Positions 45,117 to 53,884 of a stretch of DNA of 64,000 nucleotides are shown here, piece after piece. A program made the position numbers and the translations under genes. Where the stretch lies: NCBI RefSeq assembly GCF_023805255.1, contig NZ_JAMSCK010000004.1, positions 512,958 to 576,957 on the forward strand, read 5' to 3'. This DNA comes from Gramella jeungdoensis. Its GTDB lineage: Bacteria; Bacteroidota; Bacteroidia; Flavobacteriales; Flavobacteriaceae. The stretch's first letter is position 1, and each line of letters opens with the position of its first letter. Under the pieces are notes generated by a model. That model saw nothing but the letters and a program-made list of their open reading frames with translations. It made no database searches and was not told where the DNA came from.

Positions 45117-46625
45117 TTATTCTGGAACATCTATTCCTGAGGAGTGTAAATTAGGCCCTCCACCGGCTGTATACCCCCTACTTTCGCCCGTGGGATAAGG
45201 TGAGAACCAGAATGAATATAGTTCTCCTTCCCGCACATAAAATTTGATCCTAACTATTTTCTTTATCAGACAAGAAAGTGATGGTTTTCCTTTCCATTTG
45301 ATGAGCCATTTGGTATTATCCTTTTCCAGCATTCCTTTGCACTGCAATCTGGAAAAACCCTGAATTACGTTAAAATTTTCATCCAGTAATTCAGCTTCGA
45401 GACACCCCTTAGAGACATTTGCATTGACAAACAAATAATTCCCATCACACTCTAAAGCTTTTGTACAAACTGTTCCTCCATTTCGATCCCCTCTTAATGC
45501 AGCAAACCCATCCCTTCTCAGTTTCCCTACACCAACAGACATATAGCTATCCCACATAGTTTTATTTAATCGCCGACCTGTGTTATAAAAGAATAACTCG
45601 TCTTCAACAATAAGTGGGGAGCCGTTCGTAGATTGTACATTTCCCCAATTCCAGGCACCCTCTGATTCATTTACTTCAAAAAAAGGTTTGTTTGAGATTC
45701 TTTTAAAATTTATTCCATCTCTACTATATCCAAGAAAAACTTCATTTCTTTTCTGGATATTTAACTCACTAGCCTTTTCATTCGAGGGCCCCTGCCAAAT
45801 AGTATAGTACCCCAGTAGGATACTCTCATAGGCAATTACATCAAAATTATAAATACCTGGATTTATTTCTGGAAATCTTGGATGCCTAGGTTCAGTACCG
45901 TCTGTTCCGAACCAAAAAGAAATTTTATCATCCAATCCATCGTTTATACTATTTACGAGTCTTTCTGGATCTTTATCCATGGCATAACTCCTGGCTTTTC
46001 CTAGTGACGGAGTTTCATACCGCATGCTCACCACCCATTGCTTGGAAAAAGGATCAAAATAAGCAGAAATACGATCTCTTACCTTTCCGGATTTAGCCGC
46101 TGGCTTTGACCAATGAATACCATCAGAAGAATATTTGAGTAATAAGCGAGAATCCTTTCCCCCTTCTCTCCTATTCACTAAAAACATTTTATAGCGTTTC
46201 TCAGGATCACTCTCCACTTTATCTATCCAAATACTAGCCGCATCACGGAGGGTTACATCAATTACATTCGTATTATCTAGAATCCCCTGCGGTTTCTTAG
46301 TCCATTTAATCCCATCATGGGACTCCGCATAACAAGTATATAAAGCATTTTTAAGATTGGGGTAATACTTTCCGCCGCCGGCCATATACCACATTTTAAA
46401 AACACCATCTTTTTCATCATACCAAACCCCGTCACTAAATGGGCCGGCATATAAAGCTCCCTCGGTAGTCATTTCCCAATTTTCCGTAGGTTCCAAAACT
46501 GGATTGTTTGGACTAGGTGTGGGTGGAGTATAGACTCGTTTAAGGTCGGTATTGTTTATTAAAAAATCATCAATAAACAATTGTCTTCCTGGCCTTAATT
46601 TAATGTAATTGGAATCCATTTTCAT
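45117..46625 (-). CDS. GH32/GH43-like five-bladed propeller protein of unknown specificity
   Basis: 502 aa, no signal peptide, so cytoplasmic unless exported in another way. Starts with an LRPGRQLFIDDFLI segment often seen in this uncharacterised group, followed by repeated blade patterns: GVWYDEKDGVFKMWYMAG, CYAESHDGIKWTKKP, KYSSDGIHWSKP, GYSRDGINFKRIS. This resembles glycosidases of the GH32/43/117 fold, but I cannot point to a defined catalytic triad. A C-terminal beta-sandwich is likely (~400-500). Located between the GntR regulator and SusD, outside the SusCD terminator, and so probably expressed separately. A real enzyme function is likely, its substrate is not known. Confidence 0.75.
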   Translation of the reverse strand: MKMDSNYIKLRPGRQLFIDDFLINNTDLKRVYTPPTPSPNNPVLEPTENWEMTTEGALYAGPFSDGVWYDEKDGVFKMWYMAGGGKYYPNLKNALYTCYAESHDGIKWTKKPQGILDNTNVIDVTLRDAASIWIDKVESDPEKRYKMFLVNRREGGKDSRLLLKYSSDGIHWSKPAAKSGKVRDRISAYFDPFSKQWVVSMRYETPSLGKARSYAMDKDPERLVNSINDGLDDKISFWFGTDGTEPRHPRFPEINPGIYNFDVIAYESILLGYYTIWQGPSNEKASELNIQKRNEVFLGYSRDGINFKRISNKPFFEVNESEGAWNWGNVQSTNGSPLIVEDELFFYNTGRRLNKTMWDSYMSVGVGKLRRDGFAALRGDRNGGTVCTKALECDGNYLFVNANVSKGCLEAELLDENFNVIQGFSRLQCKGMLEKDNTKWLIKWKGKPSLSCLIKKIVRIKFYVREGELYSFWFSPYPTGESRGYTAGGGPNLHSSGIDVPE

Positions 46626-46656
46626 TTAACAAATTACCATTAAAATTATATAACAG

Positions 46657-46684
46657 AAAAAAAGGCCATAAATGGCCTTTTTTC
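46657..46684 (-). terminator. Rho-independent terminator of the first SusC/SusD operon
   Basis: GGCCATAAATGGCC core within AAAAAAAGGCCATAAATGGCC followed by a T run; stem AAAGGCCA/TGGCCTTT with A and T tracts both sides, 32 bases past the SusD stop. It can act in both directions, but SusD is the gene ending into it. Confidence 0.8.
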
Positions 46685-46715
46685 CCTACTAATCCAAACA
46701 AACTATTAACTAAAA

Positions 46716-48221
46716 CTATTCATATCCGGGAGTTTGTTCCAGAAGAGGATTTCTTCCAATCATATCCAAAGTGATTGGTAATAATAATTTGTATTCATCT
46801 CCTGGATCCAAAAATTCAACATTTTCAATAACATAAGAGTCTCCGGCTCTTCTTAAATCCCACCATCTTTTACCTTCTCCAATAAACTCTTTATATCGTT
46901 CCTGTAATATAGCTTCGGCATTTTCCTCAACCGAGCCGTTAGTATAAGCATATACAGAAGGATCATAATCACTGCCATAAGCTCGTTCTCTTATCAGATT
47001 AATTTCCTCCGATGGGTCTTCACCTAAATAATTCTTTGCTTCGGCCAATAAGAGAATTACATCAGCATAACGATAAATTGGCACATCGTTATCAAATATT
47101 CTTACACTACCATCAATTCTGCCTAGAAATTTATTTAAGATGGAACCAAAATATTTTTCTTCATTAAAGGTTTCATATCCCGCACCGTCATTAGAGTCTG
47201 AGAATAATCGAATGAATGTCGCATCTTTTCTAGCATCCAGATTATCATCAGAAAGCAATAAGGTTTTTATAGAAGGACCATAACGGTTTGAGCCGTTAAT
47301 TACAAAACCTTGCATAGACTCTCCTTCTTCATTAAACTGAGGCCATATTTCAGTGGATCTACCCGTAAAGGAATTATAATAATTTTGGGCCTCGTTCTCA
47401 GCATATTGGACAGCAAAAATGAATTCACTGTTATTTTCATTTTCAGGTCCCCACAGATCTGCATAATTAGCCACCAAATCTATAGAACCTATATCCATAA
47501 CTTCCTGTAGGGCATTTTTAGCCTCATTAAAATCTGCGGTACCACCATTCAATAGGTTACCTGACCAAATAAAGGCATCCCCTTTTAAGGTAAGAGTCGC
47601 TGCCTTTGACCAATAGTTTCTGTTTCCATTCCAGAATGATTCATCATCACCAAAGGCTGCTAATGACCTTTCAATATCCTGCTTTATAAGATTCATTACC
47701 TCCTCTTGGGAAGATCGTGGCTTACTGAGGCCTTCAGGAGAAGTAGTATTCAATATTTCTGTAGTGATTGGCACTGCTCCCCAGGTTTTCAATAATGTAT
47801 AATAATAATACGCTCTCAAGCCGTAAGCTTGTCCCATTAGGTGGTCTCTATCCTCAGCATTGTTAAATTCAATGTTCGGCACATTGGCGATAAAATCATT
47901 GAGCTGGTGGATCCTTCCGTAAAATCCAGCCCATCCTCCATAGGGTGCTGTGGAAACGGTGATATTTGATTCAATAAAATCGATACTGAATGGTGATTCA
48001 AAAGTTGGGCCTCCCCATACATCACTTCTCAAGCTTCCTAAAGCCCAAAAAGTACTTGTTTCTCCTCTAAAGGACCCATACAGTCCTGAATGTGCTGCTC
48101 TGGCACCTGTCTCGCTATCCCAGAAACCATTAAAGGTAAGTTCACTGGGCGCATTTATCTCTAATTCACTCTCACAAGAGTTAAGAACTAGTAATGCTAG
48201 AATGATATATATATATTTCAT
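46716..48221 (-). CDS. SusD/RagB-family glycan-binding lipoprotein (NanU-like position)
   Basis: 501 aa with lipoprotein signal (LALLVLNSC, Cys16). SusD fold: N-terminal helices, TPR-like region with AYGLRAYYYYTLLKTWGAVP, and the C-terminal NLIRERAYGSDY, ILQERYKEFIGEGKRWWDL. Outer-membrane partner of the SusC encoded 10 bases upstream. Because the pair follows nanA and carries a NanR-like operator, it probably handles sialic acid or sialylated oligosaccharides, as NanO/NanU do in Bacteroides and Tannerella; this is inferred from context. Confidence 0.93.
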   Translation of the reverse strand: MKYIYIILALLVLNSCESELEINAPSELTFNGFWDSETGARAAHSGLYGSFRGETSTFWALGSLRSDVWGGPTFESPFSIDFIESNITVSTAPYGGWAGFYGRIHQLNDFIANVPNIEFNNAEDRDHLMGQAYGLRAYYYYTLLKTWGAVPITTEILNTTSPEGLSKPRSSQEEVMNLIKQDIERSLAAFGDDESFWNGNRNYWSKAATLTLKGDAFIWSGNLLNGGTADFNEAKNALQEVMDIGSIDLVANYADLWGPENENNSEFIFAVQYAENEAQNYYNSFTGRSTEIWPQFNEEGESMQGFVINGSNRYGPSIKTLLLSDDNLDARKDATFIRLFSDSNDGAGYETFNEEKYFGSILNKFLGRIDGSVRIFDNDVPIYRYADVILLLAEAKNYLGEDPSEEINLIRERAYGSDYDPSVYAYTNGSVEENAEAILQERYKEFIGEGKRWWDLRRAGDSYVIENVEFLDPGDEYKLLLPITLDMIGRNPLLEQTPGYE

Positions 48222-48231
48222 AATCCTGATT

Positions 48232-51200
48232 TTATAAAGTTAAATTAAGACCTAAAGTAACTGTTCTCGGCAACGGAAATTCTCCTGCCTGATATCCACC
48301 CAATTCAGGGGTATCCCCACTGTAGCTTTTAAAATAGTGTAGGTTAGACCCTGTCAAATACAGACTTAGTCTTTCAATTTTGTCATTAAATAATTCTTCG
48401 GTAGGAAGATCATAACTAAGCGTAATTTCTCTTAGCGCCAGGTAATCCCCTTTTTCCCAGAAACGACTATTTACAATTGCCTCACTCCCTCTAAAGATAT
48501 TTCTTTGCGCATCAACAAAAACAAAACGTGGAACATCTGTTTCTGTATTTTCCGGAGTCCAGGATTGTAGCACCAATGCATCTTGATTTAGATTACCTTG
48601 AGTTTGCGCCAGCCCTTTTCCTCTAATATGATTATAAATAATATGACCAGCAGCAAAATCAGTTTTTACATACAGTCCGAAATTTTTGTAATTAAGTGAT
48701 GTTGAAATTCCTCCATAAAAATCAGGGGTTGTCCTACCTATGACTTTCCTATCATATGTATTAATCACATCATCATTATTAACATCTACCCATGCTACAT
48801 CCCCAGGATATCTCTGAAACGGATTTGGAAGAAGGTCATCCTGAACATTGGCATCAGCATCAACTTCAGCCTGATTGGCATAAATATAATCCTGTACATA
48901 GGTCACTACAAGATCAGTTCCTACACGCTGCCCTTCTTGTAATCCACCAACCCATTCTAATTCTCCTGTATCGGGATTATATATTTGGGTACCTCCCTGA
49001 CGATTCAATTCATTATCGTTTTCTGGTAATTTTTCTACATAGCTTTTAATCTTAGATAAGGTTCCGCTAAGATTCCATTGAAGATCTTCGCTTCTAATTA
49101 AATCTGCGCTTAATTGTAATTCGAAACCTTTATTTCTTAATGTTCCATTATTGGTGGTAATCCCACTAAACCCAGTCCAATATGGCAGGGTCAAGTTTGC
49201 CAGTTTATCTTCCACATCTCTAATAAAATAATCACCGATAAGGTTTACTCTATTTTCAAACAATGCTACATCAAGTCCAAAGTTTAAAGTTGTAGATCGC
49301 TCCCATTGAAGTTCTGGAGTAGGTAAAGATGTATTCGCATATCCCGTTTGTCCATCATAGACACCTTGTGAGCCGTATGATCCGAAAGTAGAAAAGTTAC
49401 CTAATACGTCTACATTTCCATTGACCCCATAACTTAAGCGAGGTTTTATTTTCGAGAATACGTTCTCCAATGATGATTCGGCAAAGAATTCTTCGTTATG
49501 TAAGTTCCATCCTAGAGAAACTCCTGGGAAGAAACCAAACTTATTATTTCCTAAACGAGAAGAACCATCATAACGAAAAGTTAGACCTAAAAGATATTTT
49601 TCATCATAATCATAATTCAATCGTCCAAATCCAGATACAATTTTATGCAAGGTTCTAAAACTGTATGGAACTCCATTAGCTTCTGCACCAGCATTCAGTG
49701 TAGGTATCAAATCTGTAGGAGAGTTTTGAGTACCGGCACTAAATGTATAATACTCATCTTTATAATATTCAGAACCTAAAAGAACATCAAAATAATGCTT
49801 ACCAAAAGTATTGGTATAATTCAGGGTTCCAGTTAATTGATTTCTAAGGGTTTTTTCTTCACTTGCAGAAGCATTTCTTGTGGTGATAAGAGACCCAGCA
49901 TTAAGATAAGCTTTATTAAACGACTCATTTGAATTATTTATCGCAAAATGACTACCTGTTAGTGACATGGTTAAATTATCCACAATATCCCAGTTTACCC
50001 CTACAGATGCAGTGAGTCTTTGTTCCAGGTTATCTCTAAGAAATTTATCCTGATAATATAAAGGGTTACCAAAACCTGCATTGGTCCCAGGGTTTAGATC
50101 GTCTGAAAGCGATCCATCCGGATTATTATTATAAGTCCTTGATGTTGGAGGCTGTCCTGCAAACCTTCTAAATACCGTATTATTACTACCAAGTGGACTT
50201 AGGTTAAGATTAGAGTGAGAATAAAGGATATTTGAATTCACACTAAAATTATCTGATATATTATAAGAACCTGTGAATTTTCCAGAATATCTCTTAAATC
50301 CGGAACCTAATATAAGTCCTTCATTGTCCAAATATCCCAAACTCGAATAATATGATCCTTTTTCATTTCCACCCTGAAAGGCTAAATAATGATCAATAGA
50401 CCTACTTGGCTGATAAATATTTCCGCTTACGTCATTTTGACGGAAAAGTATTTCTCTACTTGGATCTACTGGATCGGTTACAGTCCCCCATCCCGGAAAA
50501 TCAAGAAGGTACCTATTTTCATCAGTAAGATATTGAGTAGTAAAAGGTGAATCAGTTGTATTCCCTCCCGTAGCAAAGGCCGTAGAGCCGTTCAAAAATC
50601 CTGCATTAAAGTTTGTTCTGCCCGTTGCTTCATTATAATACAATATTGCCTGACGGTTATACTTTATAAAATTAGCAGCGTCAAGATATTCCGGCGTTTC
50701 ACGTCTATAATTAAAGCTATATTTTTGTTTGTAGGTAATCGTCGCTTTTCCAGTCTGACCGGATTTTGTAGTTACAAGAACAACACCGTTTGCAGCTCTG
50801 GCACCATAAATAGCCGTTGCCGCAGCATCCTTTAATACCTCAATGGATTCAATGTCATCTGAGTTTAAAGCATAAAAACTACCGGGAACTCCATCTACTA
50901 AAATTAGAGGAGATCCAGAACCATCAAAATTTGTCCCGCCCCTCAATACTATATTTGGAGTAGCTCCTGGTTGCCCTGTATTGTTCGTCACTCGTAAACC
51001 TGGAATTGAACCCTGTAAAGCTGTAGCCGGGTTAGAGCGTGTAGAAGTTTCCAGAACTCGGGTGTCAAGTTTAGAAATTGAAGTGGTTAATTTTGCACGG
51101 GATTGCTTCCCATACCCTGTTACAACTACTTCATCAAGGCTAGCGAGATCCTCTTCCATTGTAACATTTATAATGTTCTCGGTGCCCACTATACGCTCCT

Positions 51201-51513
51201 GCGTTTTAAAGCCTATAAAACTAAATACAAGTACATCACCTGGTGAAGCCTGGATAGCATAATTTCCGTCGAAATCAGTTTGAACCCCAGTGGTAGTGTT
51301 TTCAATAAGTACATTCACTCCACCAAGAGGCATACCATTTCCATCCATTACGGTTCCTGAGATCTCCTTTTCCTGAGAAAATGCTTCCGTAGACGCCATC
51401 AAAAGAAGTACGCATACAAAAAGATATTTAGTTTTTTCAATAGCTGTTTTTATTGAAGGTAAACAACTCAAGAAAAAGGAGTCAAAACCTTTAAATAATT
51501 GATAAGCATTCAT
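48232..51513 (-). CDS. SusC/RagA-family TonB-dependent outer membrane transporter (NanO-like position)
   Basis: 1093 aa from the ATG at 51513; a TTG at 51555 is rejected. Signal peptide (YLFVCVLLLMASTEAFSQ) after a longish basic leader, carboxypeptidase-D-like domain (ISGTVMDGNGMPLGGVNV), TonB box LDEVVVTGYG, plug with LRGGTNFDGSGSPLILVDGV and IEVLKDAAATAIYGARAANG, then a 22-strand barrel ending in LGLNLTL. Imports glycans across the outer membrane with SusD. A NanR-like operator lies in its leader, 56 bases before the start. Confidence 0.95.
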   Translation of the reverse strand: MNAYQLFKGFDSFFLSCLPSIKTAIEKTKYLFVCVLLLMASTEAFSQEKEISGTVMDGNGMPLGGVNVLIENTTTGVQTDFDGNYAIQASPGDVLVFSFIGFKTQERIVGTENIINVTMEEDLASLDEVVVTGYGKQSRAKLTTSISKLDTRVLETSTRSNPATALQGSIPGLRVTNNTGQPGATPNIVLRGGTNFDGSGSPLILVDGVPGSFYALNSDDIESIEVLKDAAATAIYGARAANGVVLVTTKSGQTGKATITYKQKYSFNYRRETPEYLDAANFIKYNRQAILYYNEATGRTNFNAGFLNGSTAFATGGNTTDSPFTTQYLTDENRYLLDFPGWGTVTDPVDPSREILFRQNDVSGNIYQPSRSIDHYLAFQGGNEKGSYYSSLGYLDNEGLILGSGFKRYSGKFTGSYNISDNFSVNSNILYSHSNLNLSPLGSNNTVFRRFAGQPPTSRTYNNNPDGSLSDDLNPGTNAGFGNPLYYQDKFLRDNLEQRLTASVGVNWDIVDNLTMSLTGSHFAINNSNESFNKAYLNAGSLITTRNASASEEKTLRNQLTGTLNYTNTFGKHYFDVLLGSEYYKDEYYTFSAGTQNSPTDLIPTLNAGAEANGVPYSFRTLHKIVSGFGRLNYDYDEKYLLGLTFRYDGSSRLGNNKFGFFPGVSLGWNLHNEEFFAESSLENVFSKIKPRLSYGVNGNVDVLGNFSTFGSYGSQGVYDGQTGYANTSLPTPELQWERSTTLNFGLDVALFENRVNLIGDYFIRDVEDKLANLTLPYWTGFSGITTNNGTLRNKGFELQLSADLIRSEDLQWNLSGTLSKIKSYVEKLPENDNELNRQGGTQIYNPDTGELEWVGGLQEGQRVGTDLVVTYVQDYIYANQAEVDADANVQDDLLPNPFQRYPGDVAWVDVNNDDVINTYDRKVIGRTTPDFYGGISTSLNYKNFGLYVKTDFAAGHIIYNHIRGKGLAQTQGNLNQDALVLQSWTPENTETDVPRFVFVDAQRNIFRGSEAIVNSRFWEKGDYLALREITLSYDLPTEELFNDKIERLSLYLTGSNLHYFKSYSGDTPELGGYQAGEFPLPRTVTLGLNLTL

Positions 51514-51568
51514 AAGTTTTTGGTTTTCGTTTAACAACAAGTTAACATTACGCAATGTATAAAATGTT

Positions 51569-51583
51569 TTATGTTCTACATAA
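51569..51583. promoter_or_regulatory. Candidate NanR-like operator upstream of SusC
   Basis: TTATGTTCTACATAA keeps both perfect arms TTATGT / ACATAA but has TCT in the centre where others have TAT or ATA. It lies in the gap between the nanA stop and the SusC start, one base past the -7-like TAATTTTA (51585-51592, minus strand). Confidence 0.65.
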
Positions 51584-51584
51584 T

Positions 51585-51592
51585 TAAAATTA
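51585..51592 (-). promoter_or_regulatory. -7-like box of the SusC operon
   Basis: Minus strand TAATTTTA, 7 of 8 to TAnnTTTG counting the free positions, followed after one base by the operator. Lies just past the nanA stop codon. Confidence 0.4.
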
Positions 51593-51606
51593 AAAATTTT
51601 TAAACT

Positions 51607-52500
51607 TTAAGAATAAGCTAAATATTCTGACAACCCATTTTTCTTAAAAGCTTGTCGAATACTCAGTATTTCTTCTTTATTAAGTGTATGATGAGGAAAT
51701 CTGGAAGGACCACAATCTATCCCTAATTCTCTCATAAAACCTTTCCCTCCTCCGTTAAAACCTCCGGGAGCACCCAGGGTTTCAACAAATTTGATAGCCA
51801 AAGATTGTAAAGATCTGGCTTCAGGGAAATTCCCTTCATAAAAATTGTCGGCAATAGCTTCATACAGTGGCATAAGATGATTAAATGTACTCCCAACCCA
51901 GCCCTGAGCACCAACAGATAGACTTGGAAGAAAGGCTTCATCTACTCCAAAATAAATTTCTTTTTCGCCAGCGTTGGCATTTACTTCTTGAAAGGCTACC
52001 AAATCATTTTGAGTGAATTTTATTCCGCCAAAATTTGGTATTCTTTTACTAGCGATTCTGGAGAATTCAATCATATTAAAATCTACCTGGGTAAGAGCTG
52101 GCAAATGATAATAGAAAAAAGGAATTTCGGGAGCACAAGAAGCGATTTCATCACAATATTCAACCAATTGTTGAAGATTACCTGGCTTGAAATAAAATGG
52201 AGCGATCGCTGCAATTGCATCGGCCTTTCCTCTCGAATCTATTGCTAATTCCTTAGCTGCATTGAGACTTAAATGCCCCACATGGTTAATAAGGATTAAG
52301 TCCCCTTTTTCCTTAGCCCAATACTCCAAAATCACTTTCCTTTCCGGAAGTGTAAGAGACGTGAAGTCTCCGGTAGATCCATTGATAAAAATTCCATGCA
52401 CACCTTTATCATCTAAATAGTTCGAATAAGGGCGGATCACTTCTGGATTTAGTGATAGGTCCTCTTTCATTGGCGTGTAAGTTGCTGCAAATATTTTCAT
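51607..52500 (-). CDS. nanA: N-acetylneuraminate lyase (sialic acid aldolase)
   Basis: 297 aa DHDPS-fold aldolase. Substrate carboxylate loop GSTG (41-44), catalytic Tyr131 in FFYYHLPAL and Schiff-base Lys161 in FGGIKFTQND, which match the family positions. It splits sialic acid into pyruvate and ManNAc in the cytoplasm. It has its own promoter and operator and precedes the SusC/SusD pair in the same direction. Dihydrodipicolinate synthase is excluded mainly by the sialic acid context and operator. Confidence 0.92.
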   Translation of the reverse strand: MKIFAATYTPMKEDLSLNPEVIRPYSNYLDDKGVHGIFINGSTGDFTSLTLPERKVILEYWAKEKGDLILINHVGHLSLNAAKELAIDSRGKADAIAAIAPFYFKPGNLQQLVEYCDEIASCAPEIPFFYYHLPALTQVDFNMIEFSRIASKRIPNFGGIKFTQNDLVAFQEVNANAGEKEIYFGVDEAFLPSLSVGAQGWVGSTFNHLMPLYEAIADNFYEGNFPEARSLQSLAIKFVETLGAPGGFNGGGKGFMRELGIDCGPSRFPHHTLNKEEILSIRQAFKKNGLSEYLAYS

Positions 52501-52510
52501 TTAATCTGTA

Positions 52511-52525
52511 TTATGTTATACATAA
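52511..52525. promoter_or_regulatory. Candidate NanR-like operator of nanA
   Basis: TTATGTTATACATAA, perfect arms. It starts 10 bases before the nanA ATG and directly touches an exact -7 box on the minus strand, so binding would block the transcription start. Confidence 0.8.
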
Positions 52526-52533
52526 CAAATATA
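52526..52533 (-). promoter_or_regulatory. -7 box of nanA
   Basis: Minus strand TATATTTG, an exact match to the Bacteroidota -7 consensus, immediately followed by the operator. Confidence 0.65.
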
Positions 52534-52567
52534 TAAAAATTTTTTATCTATTTATTTTAATATCAAT

Positions 52568-52846
52568 TTATTTGATAATTAAATATCTTCTTTTAAATAT
52601 ATCATATAAGTCTTCAATATTTCCAAGAAATCGTTGACTATCCTTTAGGGATTGTCCGGTTATTTCAACTCGAGCTACCAGCTTATCTTGAAAAGCCTCC
52701 TTCCTTATACAACATTTGACCAGTGGATAGTTAATAATTAGACGATCCCCGTGCATTTCACACTGAAATAAATCAAACTCCCCTACCAACCAATTAAGTA
52801 ATTTAAAGTACAAATCTGAGTTTTTCACCTGGTAGATCAACTCCAT
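52568..52846 (-). CDS. Small hypothetical protein
   Basis: 92 aa, ATG start, same strand and between the glycosylasparaginase gene (stop at 52896) and nanA. Composition looks like a folded protein (LLNWLVGEFDLFQCEMHGDR, KDSQRFLGNIEDLYDIFKRR) with four Cys/Trp positions and a basic C terminus. No family recognised and no membrane segment or signal. It lies upstream of the nanA promoter, so is not in the nanA transcript. Confidence 0.5.
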   Translation of the reverse strand: MELIYQVKNSDLYFKLLNWLVGEFDLFQCEMHGDRLIINYPLVKCCIRKEAFQDKLVARVEITGQSLKDSQRFLGNIEDLYDIFKRRYLIIK

Positions 52847-52895
52847 AACTATATAATATTATTAGATGTATTTCAGCGAACGACAATTCGATGGT

Positions 52896-53870
52896 TTATT
52901 TACTATAATAACTACTCGAAACATTAGAATTTAAATTTTTCTGAGTCTTTGCATAGGTAAAACCGGAGTGAATACTATACGCTCCAATTTTCCCGGCTTT
53001 ATTCATTGCCAATAGACCTACTTGAAATTCTTTATAGTTGCCATTTCCTTTAATTATTCGTTTTAATGCCATTTCACAAGCCTCTTGTGGAGAGTATCCA
53101 TTCCGCATAAATTCTACCACTAAAAAAGAACTAACATTTTTCATGATCGCTTCTCCCAGACCAGTGGCCACCGCCCCACCTACTTCATTGTCGACAAAAA
53201 GACCGGATCCAATAATTGGTGAATCGCCTACCCGTCCAATCATTTTAAATGCAAGCCCGGAAGTAGTACAGGCACCTGCTATATCATTATTCTTATCCAT
53301 ACATAGCATCCCAATGGTGTCGTGGTTTTCTATATTGATAATTGGCTTGTATTTTTTCTCTTTCATCCATTTCCGCCAGGCTTCTTTTGATTCCTGAGAT
53401 AACAGATCTTTTCGTTCAAAACCTTTCGTCATGGCAAAATGAAAAGCTCCCTCACCGGCAAGCATAACATGCGGTGATTCTTCCATAACCTTACGTGCGA
53501 CCGATACGGGATGTTGAATATCTTTAAGGTAAACTACGGAACCGGCATCCCCATTGGGAGCCATTATACTTGCATCTAAGGTCACATTTCCATTACGATC
53601 AGGGTAACCTCCATTTCCAACCGTAGTATTTTTGATGTTGGCTTCTTCTACACGAACACCTTGCTCAACGGCATCTAAGGCACTAGCCCCATTAGATAAC
53701 ATTGCCCCAGCTTTGGCGGTTGCGTTTTGAAAATTCCAGGTTGCAACACTAATCGGCTCTGTATTTTGCCTAAGATTTGAGGTGTGGTGGCTAGGATTGA
53801 GCTTAGAGAAAGCCTGATTAATTCCTAGACTACCTATTACAGAACTGATAAGAAAATGTCTTCTTTTCAT
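52896..53870 (-). CDS. Glycosylasparaginase (N4-(beta-N-acetylglucosaminyl)-L-asparaginase)
   Basis: 324 aa Ntn hydrolase. The autocatalytic cleavage site and nucleophile Thr185 are in ENHDTIGMLC; GNGGYPDRNGNVTLDASIM and GRVGDSPIIGSG are also family-typical. The N terminus MKRRHFLISSVIG has a twin-Arg pattern that suggests Tat export. The enzyme cleaves the GlcNAc-Asn bond of asparagine-linked GlcNAc after peptide and glycan trimming, releasing GlcNAc-amine, Asp and ammonia; it is known from Elizabethkingia. It starts 14 bases after the nagB-like gene in the same direction and complements the PNGase F-like protein at 63.5 kb. Confidence 0.93.
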   Translation of the reverse strand: MKRRHFLISSVIGSLGINQAFSKLNPSHHTSNLRQNTEPISVATWNFQNATAKAGAMLSNGASALDAVEQGVRVEEANIKNTTVGNGGYPDRNGNVTLDASIMAPNGDAGSVVYLKDIQHPVSVARKVMEESPHVMLAGEGAFHFAMTKGFERKDLLSQESKEAWRKWMKEKKYKPIINIENHDTIGMLCMDKNNDIAGACTTSGLAFKMIGRVGDSPIIGSGLFVDNEVGGAVATGLGEAIMKNVSSFLVVEFMRNGYSPQEACEMALKRIIKGNGNYKEFQVGLLAMNKAGKIGAYSIHSGFTYAKTQKNLNSNVSSSYYSK

Positions 53871-53884
53871 TTTTAACTAGCAAA

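Noticed and set aside
51551..51565. Second dyad ATGTATAAAATGT next to the SusC operator
   Set aside because: It lacks the right arm (ACAT) and is probably part of the AT-rich leader.
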